Shown here: positions 8,331-16,183 of the stretch, one piece after another
Numbering within the stretch: the first letter of the stretch is position 1
Layout of the letters: each line of letters opens with the position of its first letter
The notes under the pieces: model-generated
Told to the model about the DNA's origin: nothing
The model's input: only the letters and a program-made list of their open reading frames with translations
The model's database searches: none
Program-made: the position numbers and the translations under genes
Assembly: GCF_008710745.1 (NCBI RefSeq)
Contig: NZ_VYSA01000002.1
Coordinates: 248,001 to 312,000, forward strand
Reading direction: 5' to 3'
Source: Microbacterium rhizomatis
GTDB lineage: Bacteria > Actinomycetota > Actinomycetes > Actinomycetales > Microbacteriaceae
DNA: 64,000 bases

Positions 8331-11177
8331 TCAGGATCGATCGGTCGCAGCCGGCACGGTCGCCAGCGCGTCTTCGACGGCGGCGACCAGGTCGGGTGGA
8401 GTGAACATGAGCGCCGTGCGGACCGACCGGCCCGTGCCCCAGAGCGTCTCGTCCCGCACGCTCGAGGCCTTCGCCGGGTCGTGCGCAGCGAGCGTGTCGA
8501 GGAGGGCGCGGTAGGCGCGCGGGTCGTCGATCACATCGGCGAGCGACGAATCGAGATCGAAGCGGATGCTGCGGGCCGCGGGCTTCTCGGGGGTGAACCG
8601 CCACTCGTGGTTTCCGGAGCCGACCGCGTGCGGAACACCGCCGGGCAGGTCGACGATCGCGCGCGTGTTGGGCGGCACCTCTGCCGACACGACGATCTCG
8701 GTGCCGTCCCGTCGCCATGCCACCGAGGCAGGGCCGTACGGGGTCCGCAGCGACGCGGAGGCGTGGTCGAATTCCGTCAGCGGCCGCGGCGCGATGCGGA
8801 GCATCCGGTATCCGGGCTCTTCCGGCGCGAGCCCCGCGACGGTGCGGTGCAGCCAGTCGGCTACGGCACCGAGGGCGTAGTGGTTGAACGAGGTCATCTC
8901 GCCCGGGTTGACGCTCCCGTCGGGGAGGAGGCTGTCCCACCGCTCCCAGATCGTGGTCGCGCCCATCGTCACCGGGTACAGCCACGAGGGGTTCTCGGTC
9001 TGCAGCAGGAGCCGGGCGGCGGCATCCAGATGACCGCCCTTGGCCAGAGCATCCGTCACCAGGGGCGTGCCGACGAAACCGGTCGCGATGCGATAGCCGC
9101 CCTCGCGGACGACCTCGGCGAGGCGCTGTGCGAGTGCCTCGCGCAGGTGGGGCCGGGTCACCAGGCCGAACTCGAGCGCCAGCGCGTAGGCGGTGGGGGC
9201 GTCGCTCATCATGCGGCCGGCCGGAGTGACGTACTCGGCGACGAACGCGTCGCGCGACCGGTCGGCGAGCGCCGTGTAGCGGGCGACGTCGTCGGTCTCA
9301 CCGAGCAGCCGGGCCGCGTCGGCGACCTGCCGCAGGGAGCGGGCGAAGTACGCGGTCGCGACGATGTCGCCGTCGACCTTGGCCTGACCGGGCTTGTCGG
9401 GCGGCGCCGACGGATCGAGCCAGTCGCCCAGCTGCATCCGGCCGGCCCACAGGCCCGACTCCCCCGCCTGCGCGGCGACGCAGTCGACCCAGGCCTTCAT
9501 GCTCGGGTACTGGTCGCGGAGCACGCCGAGATCGCCGTACGAGTGGTGCAGCACCGAGGGGACGACGGTCGCGGCGTCGCCCCACGCCGCGGTGGCGCCC
9601 AGTCCCCCGCCGAGGCTCGCGAGGGCGGCGGGGACGACGAGGCTGACGTCGCCGCCGTTGTGCGACTGCTCGTGCGCGAGGTCGCGCAGCCACGAGGTGA
9701 GGAACGCGTCGCTGTCGTAGAGGTAGGCCGCTGTGGGGCTGAAGACCTGGATGTCGCCCGTCCAGCCCAGTCGCTCGTCGCGCTGCGGGCAGTCTGTCGG
9801 GATCGACAGGAAGTTGCCGCGCATACCCCACACGACGTTCTCGTGCAGCCGGTTGATCATCGGATCGGACGACGTGAACCACCCCGTGCGGGTCATGTCG
9901 GTGTGCAGCACGACAGCTTCGACGTCGGCCGGATCGAAGTCGCCGGGCCATCCCTCGATCTGCGCGTAGCGGAACCCGTGGAAGGTGAACCGCGACTCGA
10001 GCGTCTGCTCGCCGTCGGCGAGATCGAACGTGGCGGTCGAGGCCGAGTTGCGCAGCGGCCGGAGGGCGAGCTCGCCCTCGTCGAGCACTTCGGCGTGCCG
10101 CACGGTGACGCGCTGCCCCGCCGTCGCGGTGACGCGCAGGCGGAGTCGCCCGACGAGGTTCTGCCCGAAGTCGAGGATGAGACCGCCCGTGGGCGAGGTG
10201 AGCACGTCGGCGACGGCGCGGGTCTCGATGCGCCGGACAGGCGGGGCGATGCGGGCCTCGGGCACGGGCACGTTCTCGTACCCGGGCCGGGTGACTGCGC
10301 CGACGCGGGCGGCCGGCCATTCCGATGCGTCGAATCCCGGGATCGACCAGTCGCCGATCGCGCGCCGGAGGTCTTGGTGCTCGCCCGCGTAGATGCCGCT
10401 GTCGACGATCGGGCCCTCACCGTGGGCCCGCCAGCCGTCGCCGGTGGGGGCGACGGTGTGCACCGACCCGTCGGAGTACTCGACGCGCAGCTGCGCGAGG
10501 AAGCTCGGCTGGTCGCCGTAGACCTGATCCGTGTAGACGAAGAAGCCGTACTTCTCGGTGTACCAGGCCCCCGCCAGCGTCGCCGCGAGCACGTTCTCGC
10601 CCTCGCGGACGAGGGCCGTGACATCGACGGTCTCGTGGATCAGGCGGTCGCGGTAGCTCGTCCACCCGGGGGCGAGCACGTCCTCAGACACGGGGCTGCC
10701 GTTGATCTCGGGCTCGGCGGAGCCGAGTGCGGTCCACAGGAGCGTGGCGCGCTCCACAGGGCGGTCGAGATGGAACGCGGTCCGCAGCAGGACGGGTTGC
10801 CCCGGGCGCACGGCATCCGCGAGCCCGATGGGCTGCGCCACCCACTCGTCGTCACCGAGGAACGCCGCCTCGACCCAGGTCGGCGCGCTCCACTCGGTCT
10901 GCGTGCCACTCGTCGCGCGCACACGCACCGAGATCGCCCGCGCTTGGCCGACCGCGAGCGGGGTGAACGGCCAGTCGATCAGCACGCTGTCGCGGCCGTC
11001 GATCGTGACTTCGTCGTCGCCGGCATTCCCCCCGGTGCAGCGTACGTCGACGGATGCCTGCTCCCAGCCGGTCTCGTCGGTTTCGACCGTCCAGGTCAGG
11101 CGCGGGCGCGGCGTGGCGACCAGGTGGGTGTCGTCGCGCAGTTCGGCGCGCACGGTGGCCACGCGTGCGGAAGTCAT
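8331..11177 (-). CDS. GH78 alpha-L-rhamnosidase
   Basis: The 948-residue enzyme should release terminal L-rhamnose from plant oligosaccharides or glycosides. Domain order fits GH78: N-terminal beta-sandwich domains (1-330, with GAWYTEKYGFF near 204 and LDFGQNLVGR near 335), an (alpha/alpha)6 barrel from about 430, and a C-terminal beta-domain. The catalytic-site signature DCPQRDERLGWTGD lies at 462-475 and TTIWERWDS follows further on. After the beta-domain there is an extra tail of about 75 residues that is similar to the start of the next gene product. No signal peptide is present, so it acts on imported oligosaccharides. The start overlaps the GH43 stop as ATGA, with GGAG 8 bases upstream. 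The stop is 8 bases from the next start. Confidence 0.93.
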   Translation of the reverse strand: MTSARVATVRAELRDDTHLVATPRPRLTWTVETDETGWEQASVDVRCTGGNAGDDEVTIDGRDSVLIDWPFTPLAVGQARAISVRVRATSGTQTEWSAPTWVEAAFLGDDEWVAQPIGLADAVRPGQPVLLRTAFHLDRPVERATLLWTALGSAEPEINGSPVSEDVLAPGWTSYRDRLIHETVDVTALVREGENVLAATLAGAWYTEKYGFFVYTDQVYGDQPSFLAQLRVEYSDGSVHTVAPTGDGWRAHGEGPIVDSGIYAGEHQDLRRAIGDWSIPGFDASEWPAARVGAVTRPGYENVPVPEARIAPPVRRIETRAVADVLTSPTGGLILDFGQNLVGRLRLRVTATAGQRVTVRHAEVLDEGELALRPLRNSASTATFDLADGEQTLESRFTFHGFRYAQIEGWPGDFDPADVEAVVLHTDMTRTGWFTSSDPMINRLHENVVWGMRGNFLSIPTDCPQRDERLGWTGDIQVFSPTAAYLYDSDAFLTSWLRDLAHEQSHNGGDVSLVVPAALASLGGGLGATAAWGDAATVVPSVLHHSYGDLGVLRDQYPSMKAWVDCVAAQAGESGLWAGRMQLGDWLDPSAPPDKPGQAKVDGDIVATAYFARSLRQVADAARLLGETDDVARYTALADRSRDAFVAEYVTPAGRMMSDAPTAYALALEFGLVTRPHLREALAQRLAEVVREGGYRIATGFVGTPLVTDALAKGGHLDAAARLLLQTENPSWLYPVTMGATTIWERWDSLLPDGSVNPGEMTSFNHYALGAVADWLHRTVAGLAPEEPGYRMLRIAPRPLTEFDHASASLRTPYGPASVAWRRDGTEIVVSAEVPPNTRAIVDLPGGVPHAVGSGNHEWRFTPEKPAARSIRFDLDSSLADVIDDPRAYRALLDTLAAHDPAKASSVRDETLWGTGRSVRTALMFTPPDLVAAVEDALATVPAATDRS

Positions 11178-12700
11178 TCGTCGTCTCCTTCGGCGATCCA
11201 GGAGTGAAACGATACATCGCCGGACACGGCGTACATTCCGATCACGCGGCCGGTGAACGACTCGGTCGTCTCGGACGACAGGAATCTGCCGTCCACCTCG
11301 GCGAGCTCGATGCGCTGCCCCCCGATCGTGGCCGCCAGGCGGAAGAGGTCGCTCGTGCGGACGAAGCCACCCTGCCCGTCGGGCTTCACCGAGTCGATGT
11401 GGAGAGCGATCGGACCGTTCGCGGGCTGATGCGTCCACTCCTGGCGGAGATCCCCCACCACCGCCCGGGCCCTGACGGCTCCCCCGCCCACCTCCACCTC
11501 GAGGTGGAAGCGCTCGTCATAGCGCACGCCGAGCCCGCCGACGCCCGCCGACGCGTCGATCGTCACGGTCACACTGTTGGTCAGATGCTCCTGGCGCCGC
11601 CCGAGGAACACGGGGCGAGGGTCGTCGAGCGTCGAGCCGTCACCGTGCAGGGTCAGCCGGCCCGGGCGCGCGGAGAGGTCAGCGATGGCCGAGGTCGGGC
11701 GTCGGATCGCCAGCCATTCGCCGTCCAGCCCGGCGTCGGGCGAGAAGTCGAGCGCGACCCGCGTACCGGGGCGGGGGTTCAGCAGCACCGGCGCGATCGT
11801 CGGCCAGCCGTTCTGGTGCCACTGCACGGGCGAGACGAAGGTCTCGCGGCCGAGGGCGGAGAACGCGCGCGTGCCGCTACGCGGACGCACACCCAGCATG
11901 ATGCAGAACCACTCGCCGCCGGGACCGATGACGAGATCGCCGTGGCCGGTGTTCTGCACGGGCCGGATGGTCGACCGCGCCGAGACGAGCGGGTTCTGCG
12001 GCGCGGTCTCGAAGGGCCCTTCGGGGCCGGCGCTGCGGGCGATGCTGATGCTGTGCCCGCGCTCGGTGCCGCCCTCCGCGATCATGAGATACCACGTTGC
12101 GCCCACCTGGTAGAGGTGCGGGGCTTCGGGGAACTGGCCGCCCGTGCCCGACCACAGCGACCGCGGCTCTTCGAGCGCGATGTGGTCGTCGAGGTCGACC
12201 TTCACCTGCTGGATGCCGAGGTGCGTGCCGATCGAGGGGCCTCCGGGAGTCTCGGTGAGGATGAGGCCGGAGTACGTGATGTAGGCGGTGCCGTCATCGG
12301 CCCAGGCGATGTCGGGGTCGATGCCGTTGATGCTGCCCGCCCCGTCCGCGCTCAGGATGACGTCACCGTCGCTCCACGGACCCGCGGCGTCCGTCGCGGT
12401 GAAGTGCAGCATCCCGCGGCCCATGGCGACCGTGACCACGAGGTGGAAGAGCCCGTCTCGATAGCGGATCGTCGGCGCCCAGACGCCGCCCGACGTCGGC
12501 ACATCGCCGATGCCGAAGACCTCGGGTGTCGCACCGACATGCCCGATCAGCTCCCAGTTCTCGAAATCTCGCGAGCGATGGATCGGGATGCCGGGGAGGT
12601 ATTCGAAGCTCGAGGTCGCGAGGAACCACTCGTCCCCCACCCGTACGACACTCGGATCGGGGTGAAAGCCGTTCAGGACGGGGTTGTGGAGCGTGGTCAC
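11174..12700 (-). CDS. GH43 family glycosidase, beta-xylosidase type
   Basis: The 508-residue protein has a five-bladed beta-propeller GH43 domain followed by a beta-sandwich (about 330-508), the layout of intracellular beta-xylosidases of the XynB type. The catalytic base is Asp15 in NGFHPDPSVVRVGDEWFL, the pKa-modulating residue is about Asp128 in SINGIDPDIAW, and the general acid is Glu192 in GQFPEAPHLY. It would release xylose or arabinose from xylo-oligosaccharides. No signal peptide is seen. The GTG start at 12698-12700 has GAGGAA upstream. It overlaps the rhamnosidase start by 4 bp. Together with GH3 and GH78 it points to a branched hemicellulose or pectin side chain as the substrate. 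Confidence 0.92.
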   Translation of the reverse strand: MTTLHNPVLNGFHPDPSVVRVGDEWFLATSSFEYLPGIPIHRSRDFENWELIGHVGATPEVFGIGDVPTSGGVWAPTIRYRDGLFHLVVTVAMGRGMLHFTATDAAGPWSDGDVILSADGAGSINGIDPDIAWADDGTAYITYSGLILTETPGGPSIGTHLGIQQVKVDLDDHIALEEPRSLWSGTGGQFPEAPHLYQVGATWYLMIAEGGTERGHSISIARSAGPEGPFETAPQNPLVSARSTIRPVQNTGHGDLVIGPGGEWFCIMLGVRPRSGTRAFSALGRETFVSPVQWHQNGWPTIAPVLLNPRPGTRVALDFSPDAGLDGEWLAIRRPTSAIADLSARPGRLTLHGDGSTLDDPRPVFLGRRQEHLTNSVTVTIDASAGVGGLGVRYDERFHLEVEVGGGAVRARAVVGDLRQEWTHQPANGPIALHIDSVKPDGQGGFVRTSDLFRLAATIGGQRIELAEVDGRFLSSETTESFTGRVIGMYAVSGDVSFHSWIAEGDDE

Positions 12701-12721
12701 GCGGATTCCTCGTTTCGCATG

Positions 12722-12835
12722 TCAGTCGGACAGATCGGCGTCGCCCGCGAGCATCCCGTCCAGCCGCTGGGCGATCTCGCCGAGGCGATCGTCGGCGATG
12801 CCCGTCGCGGGGCCGGACAGATCGTGCGTGCTCAC
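12722..12835 (-). CDS. possible 37-residue small protein coupled to GH3
   Basis: A short frame starts with GTG at 12833-12835, exactly overlapping the GH3 stop as GTGA, and ends 21 bases before the GH43 start. The predicted peptide begins VSTHDLSGPATG and continues with an amphipathic-looking helix (DDRLGEIAQRLDGMLAG). It resembles no protein I recognise. It could be a genuine small protein, a leftover of a truncated gene, or a device that couples translation of GH3 to GH43. The 4-bp overlap is typical of real genes in this window, which is the main support. Confidence 0.4.
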   Translation of the reverse strand: MSTHDLSGPATGIADDRLGEIAQRLDGMLAGDADLSD

Positions 12836-15252
12836 GCTGCGACCTCGGCCGTCGCGCGAACGATCTGGAGGGGCAGTTCGCCGACCGATGCTCCCGCGTG
12901 CAGCGTGAACTCGCCCGGTTCGACCACCCATCCGCCGCTCCAGTGCGCGAGCCGGCGTTCCGGAATCGTGATGCGGGCCGTCACGGTCTGGCCTGCCTCC
13001 GCGCGGACGACGGCGAAGCCCACGAGCCAGCGCACGGGCCGGTCGACATCGGACCGCGACCGCTCGGCGTAGACCTGGACGACCTGCTTGCCCGCGCGGT
13101 CACCCGTGTTGGTGAGCGTCACGACGACCCCGTCGCCGTCGGCCTCGATCGAATCCCACGACCAAGTCGTGTAGCCCAGGCCATGCCCGAAAGCGTAAGC
13201 CGGGGTCGCCCCGGCACGCAGCCACGCGCGATAGCCGATGTGGATGCTCTCGTCGTACGTGAGGGTGCCGTCCGTGGGTGTCACCCCGGTGACGGGCACA
13301 TCGGCGAGCGCGGCGGGCCACGAAGTGGGGAGGCGGCCACCGGGCTCGGCCTCTCCGGTGAGTACGTCGGCGAGGGCGGCGCCGAACTCCTGCCCGCCGA
13401 ACCAACCGAGCACGACCGCCGCGACGTCGTCGCGCCACGGCATGACGACGGGCGATCCGGCGTTGACGACCACGACGGTGCGTGGGTTGGCCGCAGCCAC
13501 CGCCCGCACGAGGTCGTCCTGCCGGCCGGGAAGGTTCAGATCTGTGCGGTCGTAGCCCTCGGACTCGACCTTCGAGTTCGTGCCGACGACCACGATCGCG
13601 ACATCGGATGCGGCGGCCGCAGCCACCGCACGGGCGATGAGTTCGTCGGGGTCGGAGTCGTCGGGTGCGATGCCGACGGTGGCGCTGAAGACACCCTGCA
13701 GGGCGGAATCGTTCGACCCCATGAGGAATTCGGCACGGATCTCGATGGACTCGCCGGCGGTGACGGCGACCGGGGCGGTCGCCGAGGGCGGATTGAGGAA
13801 TGCCGCGCCGAGGTCCGTGCCGGTGATGATCGGGGTGTCATCGACGACGAGCCGCCCGTCGACGAAGACCCTCGCGTGCCCGCCGCCGGCGAAGCCGAGG
13901 AGGATCGTGCCGGACTCCTCGGGGGTGTAGCGCGTGCGCACGACGAGCGTGGACGACGCAGTCACAGGGGCGTCGCCGCCGAACCACACCAGCGCGGTCG
14001 CGCGGCGGTCTTCGGCGAAGAGCACCGTGCCGGCAGCATCCAGGAACTCGACCCGCGCTCCCGGCTCGCCGGTGACCGGATTCTGCATGCGCGCGAGCGG
14101 CAGCTCGGCCACGCCCTCCTGCACGATCGCGCCGAGCGAATACGACACGTCGGCTCCGGCGAGCGCGGCGCGGATGCCGTCCAGCGGCGACGTGATGCGC
14201 TCGGGCAGCACGGTGGCGCTGCCGCCACCCTGGGTGCGGGCGTCGCGCGCGTTGTGGCCGATCACGGCGACGGAACGCAGGGATGCCGCATCCAGCGGAA
14301 GAATGCCCTCGTTGCGCACGAGCACGGTGCCTTCGATCTCGGCCTCGCGGGTGAACGCGACGCCGTCCACAGGGGCGATCGCCCGGGGTGTCGCACCGTC
14401 GAGGGCGCCGACGCGCTCGGCGAGGAGCAGCATGCGCAGAACCTTGCGGTCGACATCGGCCTCGTTCAGGCGACCGTCACGCACGGCCGCGACGACATCG
14501 GCCCACGCCGGCGCGGGCCCGGGCATCGCGAGGTCCTGCGCGGCGGAGATCGCGTCGAGGCTGCGCACGGCGGTCCAGTCCGAGACGACGATCCCGTCGA
14601 AACCCCATTCCGAGTTCAGGGGCGTCTCGAGCAGGTCGTTCTCGGTCATCGTGACGCCGTCGACCGAGTTGTAGGCGCTCATGAGCGCCCAGGCTCCGGC
14701 GCTCACCGCGCGCTCGAACGGCGCGAGGTACAGCTCGCGGAGCGCGCGCTCATCCACCCGCACGTCGACCGTGAAGCGGTCGGTCTCCGAATCGTTGGCG
14801 ACATAGTGCTTGGGGGTCGCTGCGACCCCGTTGTCCTGCATTCCTCGTACGTACGCCTCGGCCAGCGCACCCGTGAGCTCGGGGTCTTCGCTGAAGCACT
14901 CGAAGTGACGGCCGCCCAGCGGCGAGCGGTGCAGGTTGATCGTCGGGCCGAGCACGACGTCGACGTTCTTGCGCCGCGCCTCGGCTGCGGCGACCGCCCC
15001 GTACCGATAGGCGATGTCGTCATCCCACGATGCGGCCAGCGCCGATGCCGACGGCAGGTTGAGCGAGGGCTCGCGCTCGTCCCAGCGCGGACCGCGGACG
15101 CCGGCCGGCCCGTCAGAGAGGGTCATGGCCCGCAGGCCGATCGACGGCAGGGGCACGGTGGTCCAGAAGTCGGCGCCCTGGATGAGCGACACCTTCTCTT
15201 CGAGGCTCAATCGCTCCAGCAGCGGCAGCAGGTGGTCGGTCGACGCGGTCAT
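12832..15252 (-). CDS. GH3 beta-glucosidase/beta-xylosidase with PA14-like insert
   Basis: The 806-residue enzyme hydrolyses terminal beta-linked glucose or xylose. The N-terminal TIM-barrel domain includes KHYVANDSE (about 148) and the nucleophile Asp225 in GIVVSDWTA. A PA14-like beta-barrel insert lies in the second domain (about 385-530, around ALVWFGGDAPVTASS and ARVFVDGRLVVDD). The (alpha/beta)6 sandwich carries VVVGTNSKVESEGYDRTDLNLPG with a candidate acid Glu. A fibronectin-type III-like C-terminus ends the protein. No signal peptide is present. The start is ATG 15250-15252 with AAGGAG upstream; the longer open frame is non-coding. It is the first hydrolase after the transporter genes, from which a strong hairpin separates it. 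Confidence 0.93.
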   Translation of the reverse strand: MTASTDHLLPLLERLSLEEKVSLIQGADFWTTVPLPSIGLRAMTLSDGPAGVRGPRWDEREPSLNLPSASALAASWDDDIAYRYGAVAAAEARRKNVDVVLGPTINLHRSPLGGRHFECFSEDPELTGALAEAYVRGMQDNGVAATPKHYVANDSETDRFTVDVRVDERALRELYLAPFERAVSAGAWALMSAYNSVDGVTMTENDLLETPLNSEWGFDGIVVSDWTAVRSLDAISAAQDLAMPGPAPAWADVVAAVRDGRLNEADVDRKVLRMLLLAERVGALDGATPRAIAPVDGVAFTREAEIEGTVLVRNEGILPLDAASLRSVAVIGHNARDARTQGGGSATVLPERITSPLDGIRAALAGADVSYSLGAIVQEGVAELPLARMQNPVTGEPGARVEFLDAAGTVLFAEDRRATALVWFGGDAPVTASSTLVVRTRYTPEESGTILLGFAGGGHARVFVDGRLVVDDTPIITGTDLGAAFLNPPSATAPVAVTAGESIEIRAEFLMGSNDSALQGVFSATVGIAPDDSDPDELIARAVAAAAASDVAIVVVGTNSKVESEGYDRTDLNLPGRQDDLVRAVAAANPRTVVVVNAGSPVVMPWRDDVAAVVLGWFGGQEFGAALADVLTGEAEPGGRLPTSWPAALADVPVTGVTPTDGTLTYDESIHIGYRAWLRAGATPAYAFGHGLGYTTWSWDSIEADGDGVVVTLTNTGDRAGKQVVQVYAERSRSDVDRPVRWLVGFAVVRAEAGQTVTARITIPERRLAHWSGGWVVEPGEFTLHAGASVGELPLQIVRATAEVAA

Positions 15253-15289
15253 TGCGGGCTCCTTGGAAGCGGTGAAGGGCGATGGGATG

Positions 15290-15319
15290 CCGCGCCCGCA
15301 CGTTCTCGTGCGGGCGCGG
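15290..15319 (-). terminator. strong hairpin between importer ATPase and GH3
   Basis: A perfect 13-bp stem (CCGCGCCCGCACG and its complement) with a TTCT loop lies between the ATPase stop and the GH3 start. There is no T-tract. It may partly terminate transcription or protect the 3' end of the importer mRNA, splitting the locus into transporter and enzyme parts. Confidence 0.65.
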
Positions 15320-15340
15320 TGCGGTGGAATGCGGGGAGAT

Positions 15341-16183
15341 CTACGAGGCGAGCTTCTCGGCGTCCAGGAAGGCGCGGCGGTCGGTGCGACGCTTCTCCTG
15401 CTTGTCGGGGTCGGGCATCGGCGCGGCCATGAAGAGACGCTGCGTGTACGGATGCTGCGGTCTGGAGGTGACCTGATCTCCGTCACCTGTCTCGACGATC
15501 TCGCCCCGGTACATCACCGCGACGCGGTGGCTGATGTGCCGGACCACCGCGAGGTCGTGGGTGATGAACAGGTAGGCCACGCCGGTGCGGTTCTGGATCT
15601 CGATGAAGAGGTCCAGCACGCGCGCCTGCGTCGACAGGTCGAGAGCCGATACCGGCTCATCGCAGACGATGAGCTTCGGGTCCAGCGCCAGAGCGCGCGC
15701 GATCGCGATGCGCTGGCGTTGACCGCCCGAGAACTCGCGCGGGAGACGGCTGCGGGCGTCGCCCGGCAGGCCGACCTGGTCGAGCAGTTCGTGCACACGC
15801 GATTTGGCGGCAGTGGCGGCGACGCCGCGCGCCTGGAGCGGCTCGGCGAGGATCTGCTCGATCGTGAGCGACGGGTTCAGCGACGAGTACGGATCTTGGA
15901 AGACGACCTGGATCTCGGAGCTGAGCGTGCGCCGGTCGCGGCGGCCCAGATGGCTGATGTCCTGGCCGTCGTACGTGATCGTGCCGCCGGTGACGGGCGC
16001 GAGGCCCAGCACGGCGCGACCGAGTGTCGTCTTGCCCGACCCCGATTCCCCCACCAGGCCGAGCGTCTCGCCGGGAAGGATGTCGATCGAGACGCCCTTC
16101 AGGGCCTGGAACGGCTTCGCGCGGAATCCCTTGCCCGGGTATTCGACGACGAGGTCGTCGACGGTGAGCAGCGGATCGGTCAT
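15341..16183 (-). CDS. oligopeptide/oligosaccharide ABC transporter ATP-binding protein (OppF/DppF type)
   Basis: The 280-residue ATPase has Walker A GESGSGKTT (about residue 47), Q-loop VVFQDPYSSLNPS, signature FSGGQRQR, Walker B LIVCDEP and H-loop FITHD. The C-terminal PYTQRLFMAAP extension is typical of the peptide/nickel/oligosaccharide subfamily (PepT/Opp). It pairs with the ATPase half of the fusion protein encoded upstream. Start ATG 16181-16183 overlaps the upstream stop as ATGA. In this locus the importer probably carries hemicellulose or pectin-derived oligosaccharides rather than peptides, as known for several Opp-type systems in other bacteria; that is inference from the four hydrolase genes downstream. 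Confidence 0.9.
   Translation of the reverse strand: MTDPLLTVDDLVVEYPGKGFRAKPFQALKGVSIDILPGETLGLVGESGSGKTTLGRAVLGLAPVTGGTITYDGQDISHLGRRDRRTLSSEIQVVFQDPYSSLNPSLTIEQILAEPLQARGVAATAAKSRVHELLDQVGLPGDARSRLPREFSGGQRQRIAIARALALDPKLIVCDEPVSALDLSTQARVLDLFIEIQNRTGVAYLFITHDLAVVRHISHRVAVMYRGEIVETGDGDQVTSRPQHPYTQRLFMAAPMPDPDKQEKRRTDRRAFLDAEKLAS

Noticed and set aside
8034..11207. 1057-codon plus-strand open frame opposite the rhamnosidase
   Set aside because: It is antisense to GH78 with intact catalytic motifs; composition is Arg/Gly/Asp/Val-rich with no recognisable domain.
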